From positions 1-20,450 of the forward strand of contig JADKDT010000014.1 in assembly GCA_016714465.1 (NCBI GenBank): a stretch of 20,450 nt of DNA, in the 5' to 3' direction. The notes below the pieces were generated by a model, which made no database searches, was not told where the DNA came from, and worked only from the letters and a program-made list of their open reading frames with translations. Made by a program: the position numbers and the translations under genes. This DNA is from Candidatus Brachythrix odensensis. Its GTDB lineage: Bacteria; Chloroflexota; Anaerolineae; J036; Brachytrichaceae. Positions 17,034 through 20,450 of the stretch are shown here, in pieces. How positions within the stretch are numbered: position 1 is the stretch's first letter; each line of letters starts with the position of its first letter.

Positions 17034-17314
17034 AGGTTCTTGACGCTCGGCACGGGCGCCCGTGACCGCGGTCGCACAGAATCGTTTCACGCGGAGGACG
17101 CGGAGGCGCGGAGGAATTCCCACCGGGAGAGGTCTGATCAGGCCCGGCCTGTTTCCGTGGCACCTTTGACCACTCTGTCCCGGACTTTGATAGGCATTTA
17201 CAGGGACGGGGAAGGCCGGGAAAGGGGATAAAACGGGGCGCCTTCTCCTGTTCTCCCGCTTCTCCTGCCTAACCCACCGGACAAAGCCAAGCGGGCGGCG
17301 CAGGCACCGCTCCC
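17034..17314. other. Divergent intergenic region with GCGGAGG tandem units
   Basis: GCGGAGGAC (17091-17099), GCGGAGGC (17100-17107) and GCGGAGGA (17108-17115) make a short degenerate tandem repeat. A G-rich tract (about 17200-17240) and a pyrimidine tract (17241-17270) follow. I see no gene here. Confidence 0.5.
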
Positions 17315-17320
17315 TATAAT
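17315..17320 (+). promoter_or_regulatory. -10 box of selA (leaderless start)
   Basis: TATAAT ends 6 bases before ATG 17327. A start point 7 bases after the box would coincide with the A of ATG. No Shine-Dalgarno sequence precedes the ATG and no good -35 match is visible. Confidence 0.55.
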
Positions 17321-17326
17321 CACCGC

Positions 17327-18670
17327 ATGTCATCCGATGCGCTGCGGGCGCTCCCCAGCGTCAATCAACTCCTCGAATCCGCCCCCGACCTGGTCGCGAC
17401 AGAAGGCAATGCCCGCGCGGCGCAGGCGCTCCGGGACGCCCTCGAGTCCGCCCGTGCAGTCGCCCGGGCCGCCGGCCCGGCGCCCGACAGCGCCGCCATC
17501 ATCGCGACGGCCCGGGCGGCGCTGGCTGATGCGGCGGAGTCGGTGATCCCGCGCCGGGTCATCAACGCGACGGGGGTGATCATCCACACCAACCTTGGGC
17601 GGGCGCCCTTGAGCGCGGCCGCCCAGCAGGCCATCCTGGCCGTCAGCCAGGACTATTCTGCGTTGGAGTACGACATCGCGGCGGGCGAGCGCGGCCCGCG
17701 CGGGGGCGGGGTCGAAGCGTTGTTGCGCTCCCTGAGCGGGGCCGAGGCGGCCCTGGTCGTCAACAACTGCGCGGCGGCGACAACCCTGATGCTGGCCGCC
17801 CTTGCGGGGGGCCGGGGAGTGGTGATCTCGCGCGGGCAGTTGATCGAAATCGGGGGCGGTTTCCGCGTGCCGGACGTGCTGCGCCAGAGCGGCGCGAAAT
17901 TGGTTGAGGTCGGCACGACCAACAAGGTGCGGGCCGCCGACTACGCGGCCGCGCTGGCAGATCCCGAGCACGACGCCATCGCCGTCCTGCGCGCGCATCC
18001 GTCGAATTTCCGGATGATCGGGTTCACCGAGGAGGTCCCCCTCGACGGGCTGGTCCGCCTGGCGCGCGAGCGCGCGACCTACACGTTTGCGTTGGACGAT
18101 CTGGGCAGCGGGGCGATGCTCGACACCAGCGCATTTGGGCTGGCCCGCGAGCCGATGGTCCAGGACAGCGTGCGGGCCGGGGCGGATGTGGTCGCCTTCA
18201 GCGGCGACAAGCTGCTGGGCGGGCCGCAGGCCGGGATTATGGTCGGGCGCAAGGAGGCGATCGAGCGCTGCCGGCGGCATCCCCTGCAGCGGGCGATGCG
18301 GATCGACAAGTTCTCGATGGCGGCGCTGGGAGCGACCCTGCTGCACTACGCCCGGGGCGAGGCCGAGCGCGAGGTGCCGGTCGTGCGGATGATGGCGATG
18401 CCGGTGGCGGTGATCGCGGCGCGGGCGGCCCGCATCGCCGAGGCGCTCGGGCCGTGGCTGGCCGCGAACGGATTGGCGGCCGAGATCATCGACGGCGCCT
18501 CGACGGTGGGCGGGGGCAGCCTGCCCGGCGAGACCCTGCCGACCCGGGTGATCGCCCTGCGCGGCGCGCAGCCCCAGGCCCTGGCCCGCCGGCTGCGGCA
18601 GGCCCCCACCCCGGTGATCAGCCGGATCATCGATGACCGGGTGACCCTGGACCCGCGCACGGTGCTGTGA
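17327..18670 (+). CDS. selA: L-seryl-tRNA(Sec) selenium transferase
   Basis: A PLP enzyme that converts Ser-tRNA(Sec) to Sec-tRNA(Sec) with selenophosphate, normally as a large ring-shaped oligomer. It is full length at 447 residues with a clean frame. The N-terminal part begins LRALPSVNQLLES (tRNA-binding region). VINATGVIIHTNLGRAPLS (78-96) is the family signature. ALVVNNCAAATTLML (142-156) and QLIEIGGGFRVPDVLRQSG (171-189) are the PLP phosphate and substrate regions. FALDDLGSGAMLD (254-266) is followed by FSGDKLLGGPQAG (291-303). Lys295 is the Schiff-base lysine, the same number as in E. coli. Neither selB, selD nor tRNA-Sec is recognisable in the window. The next gene, serS, makes the seryl-tRNA(Sec) substrate of SelA. 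The start has no ribosome site; see the -10 box entry. Confidence 0.96.
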   Translation: MSSDALRALPSVNQLLESAPDLVATEGNARAAQALRDALESARAVARAAGPAPDSAAIIATARAALADAAESVIPRRVINATGVIIHTNLGRAPLSAAAQQAILAVSQDYSALEYDIAAGERGPRGGGVEALLRSLSGAEAALVVNNCAAATTLMLAALAGGRGVVISRGQLIEIGGGFRVPDVLRQSGAKLVEVGTTNKVRAADYAAALADPEHDAIAVLRAHPSNFRMIGFTEEVPLDGLVRLARERATYTFALDDLGSGAMLDTSAFGLAREPMVQDSVRAGADVVAFSGDKLLGGPQAGIMVGRKEAIERCRRHPLQRAMRIDKFSMAALGATLLHYARGEAEREVPVVRMMAMPVAVIAARAARIAEALGPWLAANGLAAEIIDGASTVGGGSLPGETLPTRVIALRGAQPQALARRLRQAPTPVISRIIDDRVTLDPRTVL

Positions 18671-18876
18671 CGATGGCGCGTTGATTGCATCGATTCGGGG
18701 ACCGGGAACGGGGTGATTCGCTGTTCTCGCGGTTGCGGGCTGCACCGGACGTTTTAATGTGGCACTGCCATCCTGCATAGCGGCGCGCGCGCGGCAAAGG
18801 ATCCCGGATACGGGGGGTTTGTTGGGCCCGGCCCATGTCCGATCTATCCAGGCGGAATCATGGCAATGGATCGGCA
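18671..18876. other. selA-serS spacer
   Basis: About 200 bases without a supportable gene. The G-rich segment around 18697-18716 (GGGACCGGGAACGGGG) resembles the purine-rich tract upstream of selA. No tRNA-Sec or clear terminator is seen. Confidence 0.4.
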
Positions 18877-18882
18877 TATAAT
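18877..18882 (+). promoter_or_regulatory. -10 box of the serS T-box leader
   Basis: TATAAT lies about 20 bases before the first stem of the T-box. This places the transcript start near 18889 and gives a leader of about 240 bases. No good -35 match is seen. Confidence 0.55.
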
Positions 18883-18888
18883 CGCGTA

Positions 18889-19073
18889 AGGTTGCAATGA
18901 CGCGAGCGGCGCGGGCGGGACGCATCAGAGAGCTGTCGGGGGTGCGAGACAGCGGCGGACCGCACGATCGCTTCCACTCGCCGAGCACCGCGCGATGAGC
19001 GCGGCGGGGTCCCCGATATCGGACGGTTTGAGGCGCCGGGCAGAATGCCGGCGCGAAGTCAGGTGGCACCACG
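18889..19073 (+). promoter_or_regulatory. Serine T-box riboswitch controlling serS
   Basis: T-box leaders read uncharged tRNA: the anticodon pairs with a specifier codon in stem I and the free 3' end pairs with a UGGN bulge. Here the T-box motif AGGTGGCACCACG is at 19061-19073. Its UGGC bulge would pair with GCCA, as serine tRNAs carry discriminator G (compare G7918). The base of stem I can be GCGAG (18902-18906) with CTCGC (18977-18981). Just before the 3' strand lies TCC-A (specifier 18973-18975 plus the usual following purine), a serine codon. GAGAGCTGTC...GACAGC (to 18953) forms the distal stem I hairpin. CGAAG before the motif can pair with CTTCG (19080-19084) as the antiterminator, excluding the terminator hairpin. 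The stem II/III parts were not folded in detail. Confidence 0.88.
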
Positions 19074-19074
19074 A

Positions 19075-19116
19075 GCGCCCTTCGTCCTGGCATGGATGAA
19101 GGGCGCATTCTTTTTT
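19075..19116 (+). terminator. T-box-controlled intrinsic terminator before serS
   Basis: GCGCCCTTCGTCC (19075-19087) pairs with GGATGAAGGGCGC (19094-19106), with one G-U pair and a 6-base loop. TTCTTTTTT follows. It is mutually exclusive with the antiterminator, so uncharged tRNA-Ser should permit read-through into serS. Confidence 0.9.
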
Positions 19117-19131
19117 CGAGGAGGCCAAGCC

Positions 19132-20397
19132 ATGTTGGACATCAACCTGATCCGCACCCAGCCCGAGGTGGTGCGCCAAGCCCTGCGCGACCGCAATGAC
19201 AGCGTCGAGCGGCTCGATTCGATCCTCGCCCTGGACACCCAGCGGCGCGACATTCTCAAGGAGAACGAGGCGCTGCGCGCCTTGCGCAACGCCACCAGCA
19301 AAGAGATCGGACGGATGCCCGACGCGGCCGCGCGCGAGGCCAAGAAGACCGAGATGCGCGAGGTCGGCGACCGGATCAGCCAGTACGAGGCCGAACTCGG
19401 GCGGATCGAGGCCGAGCTCGACGGGCTGACCGCCACCCTGCCCAACCTGGTCGACGCCCGCGCGCCGGTCGGCCCCGATGAGGATTCGAACGTTGTGCTG
19501 CGGGTCGAAGGCACCCCGAAGACGTTCGACTTCAAGCCGCGCGAGCATTGGGACCTGGGGCCGGCCCTGGGGATCATCGACTTCGAGCGGGGGGTCAAAC
19601 TGAGCGGCAGCCGCTTCTACGTGCTGGCCGGGATGGGCGCCCGGCTGCAGCGGGCGCTGATCGCCTTCATGCTCGATCTGCGCCAGAAGCAGGGCTACCG
19701 CGAGGTGTATCTGCCGGTGATGGTCAAGGAGCAGACCCTGTTTGCCTCGGGCCAATTGCCCAAGTTCCGCGACAACCTGTATCACGACGCGGAGGAGGAC
19801 TACTGGTTTGTGCCGACGGCCGAGGTGCCGATCACGAACCTGCACGGCGGCGAGATCCTGGAGGGGGCCGACCTGCCGCTGCGCTACTGCGCCTATACGC
19901 CGTGTTTCCGGCGGGAGAAGATGAGCGCGGGGAAGGACAGCCGCGGGATCAAGCGCGGGCATCAGTTCGACAAGGTTGAGATGTATACGTTTTGCGCGCC
20001 CGAGCAGGCCGAGGCCGAGCACGTCAAGATGCTGGCCGACGCCGAGGAGACGCTCAAGGCGCTCGGTCTGACGTATCGGGTCAAGCTGTTGGCCACCGGC
20101 GACACGGGCTTCTGCGCGCGAATGACGTATGACCTCGAGGTGTGGGCGCCGGGATGCCAGGAGTGGCTGGAAGTGAGCTCAGTCAGCAACGTCGGCGACT
20201 TCCAGGCCCGCCGGGCTGGGATCAAGTTCCGCCGCGAGCGGGGGGCCAAGGCCGAGCTGGCCGCGACGCTCAACGGCTCGGGGCTGGCCCTGCCCCGGAC
20301 GATGATTGCGGTGCTGGAGAACTACCAGCGCGCGGACGGGAGCGTCGAGGTGCCTGAGCCGCTGCGGAAGTTCGTGGGCGTGGATGTGATTGGGTGA
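19132..20397 (+). CDS. serS: Serine--tRNA ligase
   Basis: A class II aminoacyl-tRNA synthetase that attaches serine to tRNA-Ser and, where present, tRNA-Sec. It is full length at 421 residues. The start MLDINLIRTQPEVVRQALRD is canonical and follows GAGGAGG (19118-19124) at a good distance. The frame is open upstream to 19045, but that part is the T-box terminator and is not coding. Residues about 25-105 form the tRNA-binding coiled coil. The catalytic domain has PTAEVPITNLH, motif 2 CFRREKMSAGKDSRGIKRGH and motif 3 LNGSGLALPRTMIAVLENYQ, plus EVSSVSNVGDFQARR before it. Control by the upstream T-box is clear. The frame is undamaged and no gene follows before the window ends. Confidence 0.98.
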   Translation: MLDINLIRTQPEVVRQALRDRNDSVERLDSILALDTQRRDILKENEALRALRNATSKEIGRMPDAAAREAKKTEMREVGDRISQYEAELGRIEAELDGLTATLPNLVDARAPVGPDEDSNVVLRVEGTPKTFDFKPREHWDLGPALGIIDFERGVKLSGSRFYVLAGMGARLQRALIAFMLDLRQKQGYREVYLPVMVKEQTLFASGQLPKFRDNLYHDAEEDYWFVPTAEVPITNLHGGEILEGADLPLRYCAYTPCFRREKMSAGKDSRGIKRGHQFDKVEMYTFCAPEQAEAEHVKMLADAEETLKALGLTYRVKLLATGDTGFCARMTYDLEVWAPGCQEWLEVSSVSNVGDFQARRAGIKFRRERGAKAELAATLNGSGLALPRTMIAVLENYQRADGSVEVPEPLRKFVGVDVIG

Positions 20398-20400
20398 GGC

Positions 20401-20428
20401 GCGTCATGCGTCATGCGTGATCCGTCAT
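20401..20428. repeat. Heptamer tandem repeat, four units
   Basis: GCGTCAT, GCGTCAT, GCGTGAT and CCGTCAT lie head to tail right after serS. The last two units each differ by one base. The array may continue no further, as the following bases do not match. Confidence 0.7.
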
Positions 20429-20450
20429 TGTTCGGCGGGCTTCGGTTCAG

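Noticed and set aside
16998..17333. 112-residue N-terminal extension of the PBP
   Set aside because: It would bury the lipoprotein signal and pass through the promoter and the GCGGAGG repeats.
18671..18876. tRNA-Sec gene near selA
   Set aside because: No acceptor stem, T-loop or UCA anticodon arm can be found in the spacer.
17330..19108. Long minus-strand frame across selA and the T-box
   Set aside because: Shadow of selA; it also runs through the structured T-box leader.
19045..19131. Upstream extension of serS
   Set aside because: It encodes the T-box and terminator; ATG 19132 has a strong ribosome site and the canonical SerS N-terminus.
1..20450. CRISPR array
   Set aside because: No regularly spaced direct repeats with unique spacers were seen; the repeats found are short, palindromic or directly adjoining.

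Overview
The window reads as a chromosomal piece of a high-GC bacterium, most likely Chloroflexota. That placement is an inference from the mix of genes: GTP-dependent PEP carboxykinase, a serine T-box in front of serS, SelA, a lipoprotein-type class B PBP, and an HD-hydrolase family I associate with Chloroflexi and Archaea. No rRNA or marker phylogeny is visible. The -10 boxes look like standard sigma-70 (TATAATC recurs).

Left part (1-5262). This region is full of single-base frame breaks, so gene finding by open frames alone fails. Following the homology across frames recovers five genes: a PduO-type cob(I)alamin adenosyltransferase (minus), an HD-domain phosphohydrolase, an M14 zinc carboxypeptidase, and a type II restriction-modification pair. 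The pair is a beta-class DNA methyltransferase followed 17 bp later by a XhoI/PaeR7I-family endonuclease predicted to act at CTCGAG. Whether the breaks are real decay or consensus errors at a poorly covered contig end cannot be decided from the sequence.

Middle part (5321-10114). This holds a class III (GabT-like) aminotransferase with one late frameshift, a 19-bp perfect inverted repeat, an intact Gfo/Idh/MocA oxidoreductase, and tRNA-Ser(CGA) with its own -10 box. It continues with a small zinc-motif membrane protein (one frameshift) and a GDP-sugar-type SDR reductase with two in-frame TAG codons. A 490-bp non-coding stretch rich in CATCCTGAG/CGAAGGAC dispersed repeat arms closes it.

Right part (10115-20450). 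Frames here are clean. On the minus strand, a class B PBP lipoprotein and rsgA overlap by ATGA, followed by pckG and an AspT/YidE-type transporter, with hairpins between the last three genes. On the plus strand, selA looks leaderless and is followed by serS under a complete serine T-box (specifier UCC, UGGC acceptor bulge, intrinsic terminator). SerS and SelA are consecutive enzymes of bacterial selenocysteyl-tRNA synthesis, so their adjacency may be meaningful. The window ends in a 7-bp tandem repeat.

The most noteworthy systems are the hidden XhoI-like R-M locus, the T-box/serS/selA neighbourhood, the twice-amber SDR gene, and the sharp left-to-right change in frame integrity.
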